A DNA stretch of 64,000 bases from Petrosia ficiformis (lineage: Eukaryota; Porifera; Demospongiae; Haplosclerida; Petrosiidae), in the NCBI GenBank assembly GCA_947044365.1, contig OX345636.1, positions 55,097,746 through 55,161,745 of the forward strand, read 5' to 3'. Each line of letters starts with the position of its first letter. Position 1 is the stretch's first letter. Shown piece by piece: positions 1-14,400 of the stretch. The notes beneath the pieces are model-generated. The model was not told the DNA's origin. It did not search any database and saw nothing but the letters and a program-made list of their open reading frames with translations. The translations under genes were made by a program, and so were the position numbers.

Positions 1-218
1 GAAGCTACAGTAAGTGAAGCTATGAACATTTGTATTATAATTAATATCACTATTATTACAGTGAAGAAATGGGTATAATGTCTCCTGTTCGAAGGCCTAT
101 TTGTTTATCTAGTAAAAGTGTGGGTCATACTAGTACTGAGTTTGTTGGTGATTCACTAAAGGATCTTCCTGAAGATGTGGAATTTGTATACATACCTAAT
201 AAAGAAATTTTATTATGA
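1..218 (+). CDS. 3' end of an unidentified gene, partial
   Basis: A perfect donor GTAAGT starts at 10 and an acceptor AG ends at 60, giving a 51-bp intron. The last exon runs 61-218 and stays open for 52 codons to TGA at 216-218. The C-terminus reads EEMGIMSPVRRP at its start and ends VYIPNKEILL. It is hydrophilic with no recognisable domain. I do not recognise the family. The upstream part lies outside the window, so only the tail of the protein is seen. The call rests on the splice signals plus an open frame, and homology was not established. Confidence 0.4.
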
Positions 219-2030
219 CTGGATACTGTAATAGTAATAAATAAATAATTATTTTTTCTTGTAATTATATATTAATTCATACATGTTTTAGTCATGTGAC
301 CGTGTCATGTGACATACAATCAACATGACATGTCTTGAATCGGGTGATTCAGTATTGAAGAAATAACAGCTAATACAGAAAGGCAGAAAAAATTAGAAGA
401 CAAGTCACACCCTTTTCTTGAAATATATGTTGCTGCGGTCCACAGGTACATACCTACAATAATATGAATGATGTGTACTACGATACTATTATGTTGAGTG
501 CAGTGGCTATATACTGTTGATAATTATCATTTCCTAGATATACTATCAACAACACAAGTAATCTAATATATTTATATTTTATTTGTTATATAATTGTTGT
601 ATCTTTGGATAATTCAATATTTTTGATCAAAGAAACAAAGATCTCACATTATCAGACAACTAAAAACTAGTACAAAAATTAGACATTTATATAGAAAACA
701 ATATCAGTTCTGGAAGGTTCCGGAGTCACTAAGTGTAAATGTTGTAACTGCATTGTATTTATTTCAGACAGGTTGACTGGTAAGACTACATCATAACACA
801 TCAATAATGTATGCATGTATATTCTAGTTAAAAAGAGGGGTAATGGACATTTTAGTGAGATGCTATCTGAAACACGACACTGAACGCAGTTCTTCACAAC
901 TACTGCGCAACAATAATTTATTATAATACTGAAGGTATGATTATAAAATAATTTGTTTACTATCACAAGCCACCATTTGAAGACATGGCTTATACAGCTT
1001 GTACATCTGAACATACTATACATTCTTTGATCTATCAGATGCATATAATATGAATATGTGCTATACCTAATTAGATTATATATGGTACCTTTATCTTCTC
1101 ATTCACTTCAGCTTCACATAAAGAGCAATGAGTGACTGATGTATCACATTGTTGATGGACAGTCTTGTGACCTCATGGTATGAATAATATGTTTCGTTGT
1201 GCAGTTCTACATAACACACATGCATTAAAATGTGGTTTTTCGGTCTGTACACATATACGACATATAGTGACATCACATGACAACACAACCTGATATCACA
1301 AAATGTGACATCACAGCACACTAGGTGTGAATCATGGACTTATGAAATAAGTGTCGTAAGGTAGTCAGCTGACATAGGCAGTGGAAACAGGGGGGCACCA
1401 GGGGCACTGTGCCCCACCCCCCCCCCCCCCCCCCCTTAAAACTTACTTGAAGCTTGTTTTCATTAATAATTAGTTCAGGTTTGCATTAACAATTAGTTGT
1501 GGCCCCCCCCTTTCCTAATGAACTTCCTCCACTTATGGCTGATATCAAAGCTCTTGGAGACAATGACCCTCAATCCTAGGATTATATTGCCCCTAGGATT
1601 GAGGGGTGTAACCACAAAGGATTCAATATCATCCCATTCCTAGACGACTCCTAAATCCATTAGTAAATGGTTTAGAACTACCCTTATATATGACACTACA
1701 GCACACTAGACTTATTATAAGGGTAAGTAGAAACAGAGTCATGCAGTTGTCAGCAAGAAGTGATGTAGGTCATCCTATGGCCCCTTCCTGAATTTTCCAC
1801 TCACCCGAAATGTAATGTAGGACATCATAGAGTGATGTCACTTGTGACAAACAATAACACACATAATATGAGAAAATTTGACATGCAATGTGAATTATGG
1901 ACTATAATGGATTAAGGAGTCAGTCATTTGGTAACTGGCTGATATCAAAGACTTACAGGCCATGCCCATAGGATTGAGGGGCATGACCCTCAATCTATGG
2001 CATGTAATATAATATGACAATGGAGATAAC
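219..2030. other. intergenic stretch with MITE-like palindromes
   Basis: No convincing gene. A possible small exon at 379-445 lies between an AG and a GT and is open for 22 codons, but nothing supports it further. A long C tract near 1420-1434 and C/G runs near 1386-1510 look like a hAT-type MITE remnant. Inverted copies of a 'cctaggattgagggg'-like motif occur at 1570-1610, and related sequence at 1965-2000, which suggests a small foldback repeat. Confidence 0.35.
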
Positions 2031-2035
2031 ATACA

Positions 2036-2168
2036 CACTCCTCTTGTGTTCTCAACACATACACCATTCTGAATCAATTCACACTTCTCTAATATTTTAA
2101 GGAGAGCAGGATCAGAACATAGATCTAATGGTGACTGGCCATTGGTATTGGGAATTGTAAATCTGCTT
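2036..2168 (-). pseudogene. ankyrin-repeat exon resembling the end of mind-bomb ankyrin domains
   Basis: The minus strand encodes a segment containing NTNGQSPLDLCSDP followed by ALLKILEKC. This matches the GQSPLDLCPDP motif I know from the last ankyrin repeats of Mind-bomb E3 ligases, just before the RING fingers. A possible acceptor AG lies near 2169, and a GTATGT donor lies near 2046. No neighbouring ankyrin or RING exons are visible on either side. I therefore read it as an isolated exon fragment, either a gene relic or one exon of a gene with long introns. The family call comes from a short motif and is tentative. Confidence 0.35.
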
Positions 2169-2289
2169 CTTGAGATGCCAGATATATTACAATAGATGAA
2201 CTTAACTTGACAATAGACAAACTTAGTTTCTTCTGTGAAATACTGGAACAAACATGATGTCATAATTTATAAATAATATACATATCAGA

Positions 2290-4490
2290 CGCATGCGCAA
2301 ATTATAGTTCAAACCACAAAGTATTGTGAAGTGCTTTGTGCTTCTGTGTACAAAACTGAATGATGAGTGATTGTGCTTATATTTGTAAGTCCTTTATTAA
2401 GTGTTTTGTCCAATGCCTTCTCAATAATAATCCTGCTCCTCATGTCAGGTCTAAAACAATTATTTATATATACAGTTATATATAGTTGACAGATAAGCAG
2501 TCCTCTTGATTGAAATAGCTGTTTTGAGGACCTAGGATGATTACTTGTAATATCTGATCTGTGACTAGTGACTACTATAGAACACTCATCACTCATTAAA
2601 GTATAATCATTTTTGGTGTTGTAGTCATATGACTAAACTGTATGCTTTACTACAGATCTGCATATTCTCATTTTACTATTACACTGTCAGTTACATCAAG
2701 CGATATTGCATCTCTCGAGCACATTGTACTAACCCTAACCCTTCCTTATATACTCCAGAAAACTATGGAACAGAATACGATTATGATGACCTGTATGACT
2801 ATAAATATATTACTATTATTATAACTATTATGACCGAAGTTAAGATATTGTAGTTCTCCAAGACTTTCAGAATTTGGACGAAGTTGCCAAAAAAAATGCA
2901 GGTTGTGATGTTTATGATTGGCTTGGAGATTCTCATCCTAAAAGAGGCAATATAAAAGTTGAGCTAGTATCTCGAAGTGGAGACGTATTTATCGTAAATA
3001 TGATTTCATTAATGCTGAGGGTTATTATAATTGGCCTTTTATATCTCTTCATTATTGGGGTGAAAATCCCAGTTCATGTGAATTTATTTGAATTATATGG
3101 GACAAATGTGAAAAGTACAATGTAGTTGATTTTGCAGATAATCATCTTGTTTTTTGCTGGGCATGCGCTTGCATTGTGATTAATAGACAACAAGAAAAAA
3201 GAAACATAATTCCTGATGCTTGTTTGAACAATTGTGATGCAGCTGGTCCACAATACTGTGATGCTTGGAAACATTCACGGTTTGCTACTACACTGAAATG
3301 TCTTGACACTTGCCCTCTTTTTTTCCAACAGTACAATGGATACCGTGTTACTGTAGATTCATCTATACTACCTACCTCCAAATCAACATCTAAATCTGCT
3401 ACCATCACTACTTCATACTCACCTTCCACATCTACATCTAAATCTGGTACTACTATTTCATACTCACCTACCACCTACACATCTACATCTAAATCTACTA
3501 CCACTATACAACTTCATACTCACCTTTCACTTCCCTCTCATCTAAACCTAATAGTTCTACCTCTGATCAAAAATATAATAATAATATGATATTACCAGTT
3601 GTATACAATTGGCGAAGATGCATTGTTTCTAATTCAATTGCTACAGCATTTAAAAAAATATTTTTCAAGATTAGGAAAAATAACCAGAGGTTACGATACT
3701 ACCAAATGATTCCTTTAGGTATATAACAATGAATATGAAACTTGATACGAAAAACTACTAAATAATATTTATTATTATGGATTAGGCCAGAAATTGTTTC
3801 ATATTACGTTTTCTTTATCATTGTAAAGGTCTATGTTTTGCAAAATAATTGTATATATATATGGTAGTTACAGAGATGTTAGTTATAATATATTTTCTCC
3901 ATTTTATGACTTTGATACCATTAGTATAGACCATGCTGGTGTTAATTGTTTCTTTGATAATAATTAGTAATTCTTTCAAAAATCTACAAAAGATTTTTAT
4001 GAAAGAATTGATGTTGTTGGTATTGCTAATTATGTTACTCACAAAAAGTGGTGTATAGTTTTTACACACTTGTATGTGTCATTTCAGGAATACATGAGTG
4101 GAATTGTCTATATAATGACACATTTGTGTGCTGAAATAGCACATTAACTCTCTTGGTGTTAAAAATAGCACAATGATTAGCACATTATCATTAACCTTTG
4201 TGCATGTGAACGTTGACCTCTGCATAATTATAGGCATGTAGTGTTATAATTTATAACAAAAGTATAATAGCATGTAAAATACATTAAAAATGTAAAAATA
4301 CACAACTACAAGCACCATATACTTCTGTATACATATAAGATGTCCAGATTACTTCTTTATGTATAGAATACCATGACAGTAAAGACATAAACAGTACATT
4401 TTCACTGCTGTTAGAAAGGCACACTTTTTGTGGTGCATGAATTTGCATTGTGATTAATAGACAACAAGAAAAGAGAAATTTCTGATTTTA
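2290..4490 (+). pseudogene. broken 3' end of a third furin-like convertase gene
   Basis: Homologous to the end of intron 10 and the terminal exon of genes A and B. From about 2653 it repeats the P-domain start (SLEH-like, then the Tyr/Asp-rich segment), the [11 protein letters not shown] motif near 2916-2950 and the IKVELVS strand, with frame breaks and a shortened P-domain end by 3110. A duplicated 3' piece follows from 3120. One open frame (3176-3589) carries a furin-type Cys pattern (CLNNC, GPQYCDAW, KCLDTCP) and then a Ser/Thr stalk with TSKS-type repeats. Around 3590-3750 the membrane helix and QMIPL-like tail are still traceable but out of frame. No upstream protease exons are present. 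It is a decayed remnant of another array member. Confidence 0.75.
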
Positions 4491-5241
4491 ATTGCACTTA
4501 TAAGATTGTGGGTGGAATTTCCTATCCTGTATACATAAATATATAAATATACACATATATATATATAATTATATATATTATAATTATTATGTGAGTGTGC
4601 AATGCGAAAATCAGTCATATTTATTTTGAATTTTGTTGTTTGTTCAACTGATTTTTTTTAATCATCAAGAGACAATAAGTTCTTGCCCTACCTAGATACC
4701 AAATTTTGTCAGATTTGGCACTAGTCGGCTGAATAACGAGCAGATGAACATAAACATTTGGGTAAAACTTGAAAATCAATTTTTTTCTTGCAGTCTTGCA
4801 TATAATTTTATATTACATAATTATATATAATTATAGTATGATGGTGACATCATTAATTTGATGTGGTGAGGTCTGTATATTGTATATAGACCTTCCGTGT
4901 GCACACTATGAAAGAGATGTCACCATCATACAATATATTGTATATAGTATGCCCTATATACTGCATATAGGATCCTCGGACTCAAAACTCTTGTCCTATT
5001 TTGGACCTATTAGCATACTATATATATATATATATATATACTATAGTTGTGGGAAACATCAAAGTACCGACAGGTTGTATATACGTGATATACACCTAAC
5101 CACAGGTGTATATACAACCGCAGGTGTATATTAAACAGCTACTTAGCTAGATAAATTTGGTATCTAGGTAGGTAAAGTATATCTATAATGATATTCATAC
5201 ACATATTGCACATGCGCACATCAGATATATACCGAAAGGAC

Positions 5242-5396
5242 ATGAAGAGAACGCGAGGAGACGGTAAATGCTGCCTTTCATTGAAAAAAAGGAAACAACA
5301 GAAAGAACAGCGCTGCCAAACAACTAGGTTTTCGTTTGAGTCACATTTGGAGATTGACAAGTTGAAGAAAAAAGTTAGAGTACTCGTCACAGACAC
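5242..5396 (+). CDS. possible first exon of an unknown basic protein
   Basis: From ATG 5242 the frame is open and highly basic: MKRTRGDGKCCLS, then KKRKQQKEQR, then a Lys-rich stretch ending VRVLVTDT. A perfect GTAAGT donor starts at 5397. No following exon could be joined with confidence. It could be a genuine 5' exon or part of a mobile element. I do not recognise the family. Confidence 0.2.
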
Positions 5397-6231
5397 GTAA
5401 GTCATCAATTGTTACTTGTCGACACATATCCATCCATCAAGCTATAGAATATATTATATAGACCATGGCTTTTCGGTGTATATGGCGAATATACAACCCT
5501 CGTCCCTCGATATCAGCCATCGGCTTCGCCTCGGGCTGATATCTCGGGGCTCGGGTTGTATATTCGCCATATAGACCTCGAAGTCATGGTATATATTAGG
5601 GCTGGGACGATTAATTGATTAATCGATTAATCAATTGATAGTGAAAATTCTTCTGATTATCGATTATAAGTCTGTGATATTGATTATGCTAATTATTTCA
5701 GAAGACATACTTTTCAAGCATGTGACGGCTAATAATGTACAATATGGAAGTGACAGGAAGCCTGTTTGATCATCAAATGGGAGGCATTTCCAGTATTAAT
5801 TGACTTAATTGGGCTAATTACCTCCACTGATTTTAATCGATAATCAATCGATTTGAAGTTAGTGATAATCGATTTCAGAATCTGAGCTGATTCCCAGCCC
5901 TAGTATATATATTACATATATCTCGACACGGCAAAACATCATAGTAAACCACAGGTTTCTAAATGAGATATAGCACCACGTGGTCAGATATAAAACCTGC
6001 CGTCGAAACAGACTATAAGCTTACCTTCTCCAAAGAGCATATAAAATGGGCAACAGACATTAACAAAGGTCTTGTGTTTCGGGAAATATATTAATTATAA
6101 CACGCCTACTTGTGCTATATCAGGTTTATAATCACCTCGCCCTCGGCCATTGTGCTCGGTGATTACAAATGTGATATAGCACTCGTAGGCACGTTATAAC
6201 GTATACACACACACATATATATATATATATA

Positions 6232-6262
<31 letters not shown>

Positions 6263-7548
6263 ATTATATATATATAATTAATATATATATATATATATTG
6301 TACTGTACTGACCATGATATACTGTACTATACTGAAGTTTGATGTACATCTACTATACTCTACTGTGCTGCACAATACTTCATTTCGATATCTGTCAAGT
6401 TAGTACTAATTAAATAAAACAAATCTACATAAGTATAGAATTATATGCATTAGATGATGAAGATTTACACTCAAAAAGCATTTATTATAGCCACAAGTGG
6501 TTATATAGCTAGCGCTGATACAATTATTAACAGGAAATATATAACTAAATAGGTATTTGTATAATAATAATTACAGGCAGATTGGCAGAATCGAAGAGAA
6601 CAAACAAGTGTATATAGAGAAAAAAAACATCGCTATATTTGCTTTGTGATGACTATGTATTCAGCATTGTTGATGGCACTAGTGTCTCTACCTTTCTGTG
6701 TACTCGAAAGCTGGGGCCGTAAGTGTAAGCCTGATTGCAGTCAATTATAGGGATGGCCCTACGGGCAATAAAAACACACGAACAAATCCAATTTGGTCTA
6801 GAGAGGTTCACCCTGAGTAAAAAAGTAACCAACTCTTCTGAGATTTACAGACCATTGATATTTTAGCTGCCAACGAATGTATATACCATACATAGTTGTG
6901 AACATGTATACAAGATGAAGATAACACTGTTTTATGTAGTTCATCAACTCTATATATACAGTTATTATCATGTTTGTACCACATTTAGTAAACTTTCTAT
7001 AATTATTTGCTATATGTATGTTATAACAAGAGTTTTAGTTATACATAAAATGATATGCTACACTAATAACACTTGTGGTAAATTAAAACCAATTAAATTA
7101 TATTCGTTTTGCCATCATATATAGAAATGTAAATTTAAGAGCATATGTTTGTGACTACATTCATACACAGTGCAAAACAGTTTCACAACATTCAGTTAGC
7201 TATGTTAACACAAAAACTATGTCGTAGTACATTATACTTTCAATTAGAAACATAATAATCGTCAAAAGACAAATTGTATTTTCTATAAACCAATAAAACT
7301 GTTTAAAAACAACCAATCAGATTGACAGTACACACACAAACACACCATTACACACACACACACACTCACATTAAAATAATAATAGGCTTTTTATTATAAT
7401 AACAAATGTTGCTTACTTTCTTACTAAGTACATGAATTTATACTTATAATAACAAATAATATTCGTTGTATCTGAATTAAATTACTGTGAGATTCTTTAT
7501 TGTGTAATGTTATTGTTAATATAGATATATAATAATATATATATAATA

Positions 7549-7588
<40 letters not shown>

Positions 7589-7831
7589 TCTCAGAGCATA
7601 TTATTATTGAAACTCATGTAACCAAACATGGGTTAAAATAACCATTAATTTTTACAGTGATAGTAGCTACTATTTTACTGCAAGAAAAGATTGATACAAC
7701 AGTTAGAATATTTTTTCCCTACTTCAAGTAGTTTGGGCTAGTCGTAATTTTGAGAAGTTTTAGGCACTGCTGGCACTAACAAACATTTGCAAGAATAGAG
7801 GTCTGGGGACTCTAGCATTTCAACTTGAATG

Positions 7832-8138
7832 CAGGGGCGGGTCTAGAAATTTTGTAAGGTAGGGCAAACACGCAAAAATTTTTGGGTCATTAATTATTTA
7901 TGAGGGGTGTAGTCACTTAATTTAGGCTATGCGATTATCTTCTGCATCCAAATTTTAGACGAAGAGATAAAAACTGACCAGTTGTTATGGTTGTGTAAAC
8001 TTACTAAACTAACTCTACCCTTCATGTCATTCATGTATGTAAACAACTCACAAAAATTCATTGTTTATAATTTTCAAATAAATTTTTCTACAAGTAAAAC
8101 TTAAGGGGGGCAATTGCCCTCCTTGACCCCCCCCCCTG
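7832..8138. mobile_element. hAT-type MITE with imperfect 8-bp target duplication
   Basis: The left end reads CAGGGGCGGGTCTAG and the right end is CCCCCCTG, the CAG/CTG ends typical of hAT elements. It is flanked by CTTGAATG (7824-7831) and CTGGAATG (8139-8146), 7 of 8 bases identical. It is about 307 bp and has no coding capacity. It sits roughly 290 bp upstream of the start codon of convertase gene A. Confidence 0.55.
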
Positions 8139-8430
8139 CTGGAATGCTGTATATAAAATTAGACTAATTATAGCATGCATGTTAACACAAAATTAGATAA
8201 CACAAAAGTTCTGCGTAAAAACTCCTTGCAAAAGGGCGTCAAATACAACACTATACTAATAATGTATTTACTACTAACCAAAAAACACACTATGATTTGT
8301 CAAGTGCTAGTGTTTAGTGATCGACGTTTCTTGGTCTCGTCTCCAGCCACACCCACTGCAGTGGTCGTGGGTGCGGCTTGGGACGAGGCTCTTAGCCGAG
8401 CTTTTAGCTGATCGTCTTCTTTTTCAAAAG

Positions 8431-11400
8431 ATGACGAGCTTTACCCTTCTTGTTTTATTTGGTTGTCTTCATGTGTGTACCTATGCTGATAAAACACGCT
8501 ATACTAATGAGTGGATTGTTGAAGTTGAAGGAGGACCTGAGGTTGCAGATGAGATAGCACAAAGGCATGGTTTCAAGAATCTTGGAAAGGTATTATAATT
8601 TACAAAATAATAATCATGGCAACATTTCCACTTTGCGATATATTATAGTGCAGATAGTAGAACAATAGAATTCAAATCAATACAGAGCAATTAATGCAAG
8701 TAGTTCATTAAATTGTCCATTTCAATTTGAATTCTGCAATATTGTATAATTATAGTTGCAACAAATTACTTTGGATCATGTAGAATTAATCCAATTCGAT
8801 GATTGTATATATATAATTGTATCAAAGCGTAGCAAGTTTAAACTCTACCTTCCTGGATCCCCATAGGATGAAGGGAAGTATATAATCCCGTAAGATAAAT
8901 AACACTGTAGAGTCAGATATCCATTACTATAAATTATAATTATTATAATATAAATTATATAATAATATATGATATGAGTATTACCACCAAAAAAAGATTT
9001 TTTTTGCTTACTGGATTACAATTTTTAAAGTATAAAATTATTGTGTTATTTTGTGACACGTTTTTTGATATGCAATAATATTTGCAGACTAGTTTACTCA
9101 TAATTTCTAATAATAAATTGAAAGAGAAATAAAATGGTGCATTTATTTAAACATACTTTTGCTTTTAGGAAGAAATTACCCTTTCATAATAATTTATCAA
9201 AATGCTTACATTCTGCCACAACAACACTATATAGTTTCAAATTCACATTTTCATTGGATAGTCTATGGAAACATACATTAAGACTGTGTAATTCAATCAA
9301 TAATGGGATTATGTAATAGATTTTAATCTGCCTTGTGGGATTCACAGGCTTAAACACCAAAACTCTCAAAACTAACAATGAATTCTACGAAGATTAAATG
9401 ATTAATTTTTATATTTCACAGATTGGCAATCTACAAGATCATTTCCGATTTCTTTTGCAAGGTGAAGTCTTAGGACTACATATGTCAAGTAAAAGTGAAG
9501 CTATTAGCCAAGAGAAACAGGTAATGCACTAAGAAGTATGGAAGAGTCAATAATTATATATGTGACCGTCTACGCGAAAACCAAGCATTGCTAGAAAGTA
9601 CTATAATATTTCTATTAATTGTGAGAATGATTGTGGTTTCAAATTATTATAATAAACGAGCAGATGATATCACTGTTATTCTAAGTATCAGATTTCATGT
9701 ATGGGCAGAAATGTTAATTTAAGATAAGGGGATTTTTCTTACCTAAGGTGGCAGGCAAACCACATCCTCCATGTTAATTACCTTGTGTATAATTGTTTTT
9801 CAGGTTATAAATGCTCAACAACAAGTTGTTAAAAGAAGAGTAAAGAAAGGATATACTGCTCCTGTGGACAGTCAGTGGCACAAACAGTGGTCACTAGTAA
9901 GTTTAGTAATGCACAGTTTATAATCTGCATCAAAGATACCATGAAGTATTTTATTTGTTTCAATGAATTCACCAATTTAGCTCTTGTCAAAATTAATTAT
10001 ATTAAATATTTATGTACTGCTCTGAGCATTACATATATGATATATTTTATATATTTACAGAAAAACACTGGTCAGACTAATGGTCCATCAGGACTAGATT
10101 TGAATGTGGAGAAAGCTTGGTTGCAAAATATCACAGGAGATGGTGTAGTAGTGGGTGTTGTGGATGATGGTGAGTTATACACAATATAGAATAGCTACAT
10201 ATAGTATAACAAGTTATAGTTACCCTTCACAGGATTCTATCTGCTGAAAGGTGGCTGTGTAACCTCAATAATGCACAAACATGTTTCTGACAAATGTACA
10301 AACATTTACATACAAAAGAGTGTGGGATTATTTATATATATATATAAATATGTTCAGTGTGAGACACATACCTGTATAATATACATGTATATAAAACATA
10401 TACACATATCAGTTCTATAATTATCATGTTGTAACTGTACAATGAGTTAATTGGGAAATTGTAAGGGAATATGACAAAGTGATTAGCATATAATATACAA
10501 TATTATTAGCCAATATACTATATGTATTTTTATGAGGTGTGAGATTAAACTACTGCTACGACACTTCAGTATAATATACATGTACACAGTTCAACACGAT
10601 GTATGGAGAAAAAATATCCCGCTTTATATTGACTCATTGCCATTGGTGCCTAGTGTCTTCTTGTATCTGAAACTCAACAACCAGTAATTTGTTTCTTACT
10701 TTGTAAAACTTCTTGTATTCTTTACAATGTCTTGCAGTTATAGCTAGGGCTGGAACGAATCCTTTTACTATCCAAATATCCACAATAAGAAACGTGCAGG
10801 CTCGCAGATTGTTACTCACAGCTTGTGTGCAGTAAAGTATAAAGTATTACCTCACCCTTTTGCTGTAAATGAACTGCTATAGGTGTTTGTTTACAACAAG
10901 CAGTGTTAGTGTTTTTTTGCTTATAATTCTGCACTCTAAAAGCCTAAAAGCAGGTTACACTGAACAAGACACTTATCAGCTGCCCTTTTATTGCAATTTT
11001 GATTTTGCATGACTGTACATATTAATTGTAGATTGTTTTTGCATTCCCATGATAGCAGATATACTTGTATACCACACAAATGAAATTGTTAAAATAACCA
11101 TAAAATTTTGTTAGTTAGTTGTTATTGATGTTGTGGCTACATACATGATACAATGTGTAAAAGGTATATATGCTTGAAGAAATTTACAAACCCAAATGGC
11201 CCGATACGAGTATGTGTACTTTAATATAAATTATGCTAAATTGTTGACATTATGTATGTGTTAGCACCCTACAATTATAAGTGCTTCAACTAATTGAATA
11301 TAATTAGTATCAATTTACTAACTATTAAACCTCTGTGTTTGTACATATGCTACCACATGACCACAACAGAAATCTCTAATGTGCTCCTTATCTCTTACCT

Positions 11401-14400
11401 GTGGGCCAGTTTCAAAAGTACATGTGTGGTGGTTTCATACCAAAAATTAAATTGTTACAATAATGATTGTAGTATAATGTATCTGGCCATGTATAATAGA
11501 TTGTTATGACTGCATGACACTTCTGTCATTTTTAATGTTTTGTATCGATGCACATAAAAGGTTTGAAAACAAATTAATTAAATGTTCATTCTATGAATGC
11601 AGTCATAGCAACCTACATGCATGAACTATTAACTAACTAACCTGACCACTCCATATTAATTTTATGGATTCGTCCCTGTAATTAGTATGACTGACAAAAA
11701 ATAATCGATTTTTTTGAAAATTGTGACTTAAAGATACATGTATTTACACAACAGGTCTTGAATGGACACATCCTGATATAAATGAAAACTACGTAAGTTC
11801 TTAATGCACAATGAATACTACATCATACACATAACTTGTATTTTATAGGATTCTTTTGCTAGTCATGACTTTATTCATTATGACAGTGATCCATCTCCTG
11901 ATGCTCCTGATGACTCATCCAGTGAACCTAATAGTCATGGTACAAGTTGTGCTGGAGAAATAGCTATGGTTAAGAACAGTCGGTGTGGAGTAGGTGTAGC
12001 ATACAATAGTAAAGTGGCTAGTAAGTTGAGTATAATTAAATAAGGGATATAAATAATTTGTCACTCAATCACTGTTTGGGGTCATAAACATAACAACTGT
12101 ATGAAGTCAAGGCCATTAATTGAAAACACTATCAAAATTTAGTATAATATTAACCCTTAGAGTGCTGAAATCACATATATGTGTCATTTCACCCCTACGT
12201 GGTTCGAAGTGTGTTTCTAGCATTACGAAGCACTGCAAATGCTTGTAATTGGTGTTGGGCACAATCCCATGAAAATCGCTAAAAAAAGTTGATGGTTTTT
12301 CGGCCACCCTTTGGCCTAAATAACGAGTACGGGGAGAATTTTAAAGGGGGTGTCCCCCCATCAATGGGGGTTCGAAGGGGCCCCTATTCTGCTCACGCAA
12401 AATGTGGTTTCAGTGACCCCGCCCACTCGCTCTGGTGGGTACCTGAGTCATTTTCCTTGCTGTAGAACCTAAAATCGTGGGTGTAGCTGGTGCCAACATG
12501 CAGTGGGGTCATTTTGTTTGCCCTAGTACCAGTTAGAGCACTGCATTTGATTTAATCCTATGAAGTGTTTGGGGACTTTAGAGCCCCGCTGAGCAAGTAG
12601 GTGGAAATAGTCCAGACAGACAATATTATGATTTGCCATACTATCTCTCTGGCTATACTTCATGGTGAGTGTATTAACCCTTAGAGTGCTGAGCTTCTTT
12701 TTCAAAATTCTTCTCATTTCCAACACTGGCGCATCTATTGCCTATATTTTGGCCACCGTTCACTTTCTCTACCTCAAACTTGGCTCCTTTTCCCACATGG
12801 AGTGTCTGTCTGTTTGAAAACTGTGTGAAATACAACGAATACTGTGACCTAAATAAGCTACTGGCAGACTTCAGATTATCCCTTTATAAGTCTACATACA
12901 TCGTGATTATTTAACGTTAAATTTCCATGACCTCTACAGACCTTATGCGTATTAATGGTCGTCGATATTTTTCAACCAAATGTTTACACAAGACAGTGCA
13001 CAAGATGTATAGTCAGCCATAGCCTGAGCCTTGGTTTTACGGAGGGTCAGGACTGAACTTGTGCTGCTCTTATATAGCTATGGGTGGGGCTCTGCTTGCC
13101 TTACGGGTGGAGCTTAGGGCATCTAAATCCTGTTTTGATGGCTGAAAAAAAATAGTACCTCACAGACAGCCAACAGATGTAGTATACTCAAACCTTCTTA
13201 CTCCAAGACTTTACAAGTTTAGAAAAGGTTAGCAATGGAGCGTTTTGAGGAATTGAATGTTGATGTAGATATAAATCAGCTGCTAATAAAACGATATGCA
13301 TATGACTACCATAATTACCTCCAGATTGATGCTTTCGACCTGATTCTTTATTATAGCTACCAGATGCAATCCATCAGTTCTGAGACTATTGAAGATAAAT
13401 GGCAAGCACTAGTACTGGTAACACAGAGATTTGCTATAACCAGTGGGCAGAACAGCAAAAACATCCTCACTACCAACAAAGCTACATCATACCGTTGCTC
13501 TTCTTTTAAACATCAACATCATCTATTATACTTCCATACTTGTATTACTTTGTTAGACGCTCCTCTGTGTAACTAAGTGAGTTAGAAGTCTGTGTTGCGT
13601 AAAATATGGAAGTTATACAGGTGTGGGCGTAACCTTACGACTACTAAATTTTCAAGCACTTCCCTTGCTATTTTCCTGCAAATCACGAAGCATAATTTTT
13701 ACATCTATAGCTTTCTTAACAACTTTTTTCCAGCAAAGTAAATTACAATCTCTAGTTTTATAAAACAGAGAGTTATAAAGGTGAAATGTTAGTTATTATA
13801 TGCTCCGCCCACACATTTTCTTAGAAAGAAATGCGTCCAGTTTAATATATCAATGAACAAAAATAACAAGAATCTGTTGTGAAAACATTTTGGATATAAA
13901 GTATGACAATTTTTACAAATCATTGTTACTAGAGTTTTCCTGACTTGAGAAGACACCGAGGGACAACTGGACACATCTAAACAACTAATCCCGTTTCACG
14001 GTTATCACTAGCAATTAAAGCAATCATCAAAGAAAAAACAGTTCATGTATATAATATTATAGTGATTGTTACAACAACAAGCACAGGTCCAGGCATTCGT
14101 GCCATGAAAGTCACTTTCTAGCCCCACTTATTTCAAGTTGTGTACTGCATACATGATATAAGGATGCTATTATTTAAGCAGTCATTCAAAACTATTTAAT
14201 TATTTGTCTGGTATTTTGCGAGCATAGTAATAAACAACAATGATAATAATAATAATAATAATAATAACAGTAACAGTAACAACGATAATACTTAACATTG
14301 TTATCATATTTATTTCTTGCTGTAGGTTTGAAGTTTGATGTTGGTTCAGCTACAGATTCACAAGAAGCTAGTGCACTAGGATATAAAAATGATTATATCA

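Larger units (their letters stand above)
4491..8430. other. gene-poor stretch with palindromes, AT microsatellites and MITEs
   Basis: Contains (AT)n tracts near 4550, 5020-5040, 6210-6300 and 7540-7586. Two large inverted repeats occur at 5482-5575 (arms 'ggcgaatatacaacc') and 6098-6195. A MITE with a GGGCTGGGA inverted end lies at about 5599-5902, and a hAT-like MITE at 7832-8138. The block 6300-7370 is similar to 31370-32220 and marks the left part of the duplicated unit. Apart from the possible exon at 5242-5396 listed separately, I see no gene. Confidence 0.45.

Noticed and set aside
12180..12400. Possible tRNA from 'ggttcgaa' motifs near 12192 and 12369
   Set aside because: No matching A box, acceptor stem or cloverleaf could be folded around them.
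12150..12690. Complete piggyBac element between two TTAACCCTTAGAGTGC motifs
   Set aside because: The motifs are in the same orientation rather than inverted, and no transposase reading frame is present, so ends could not be paired.
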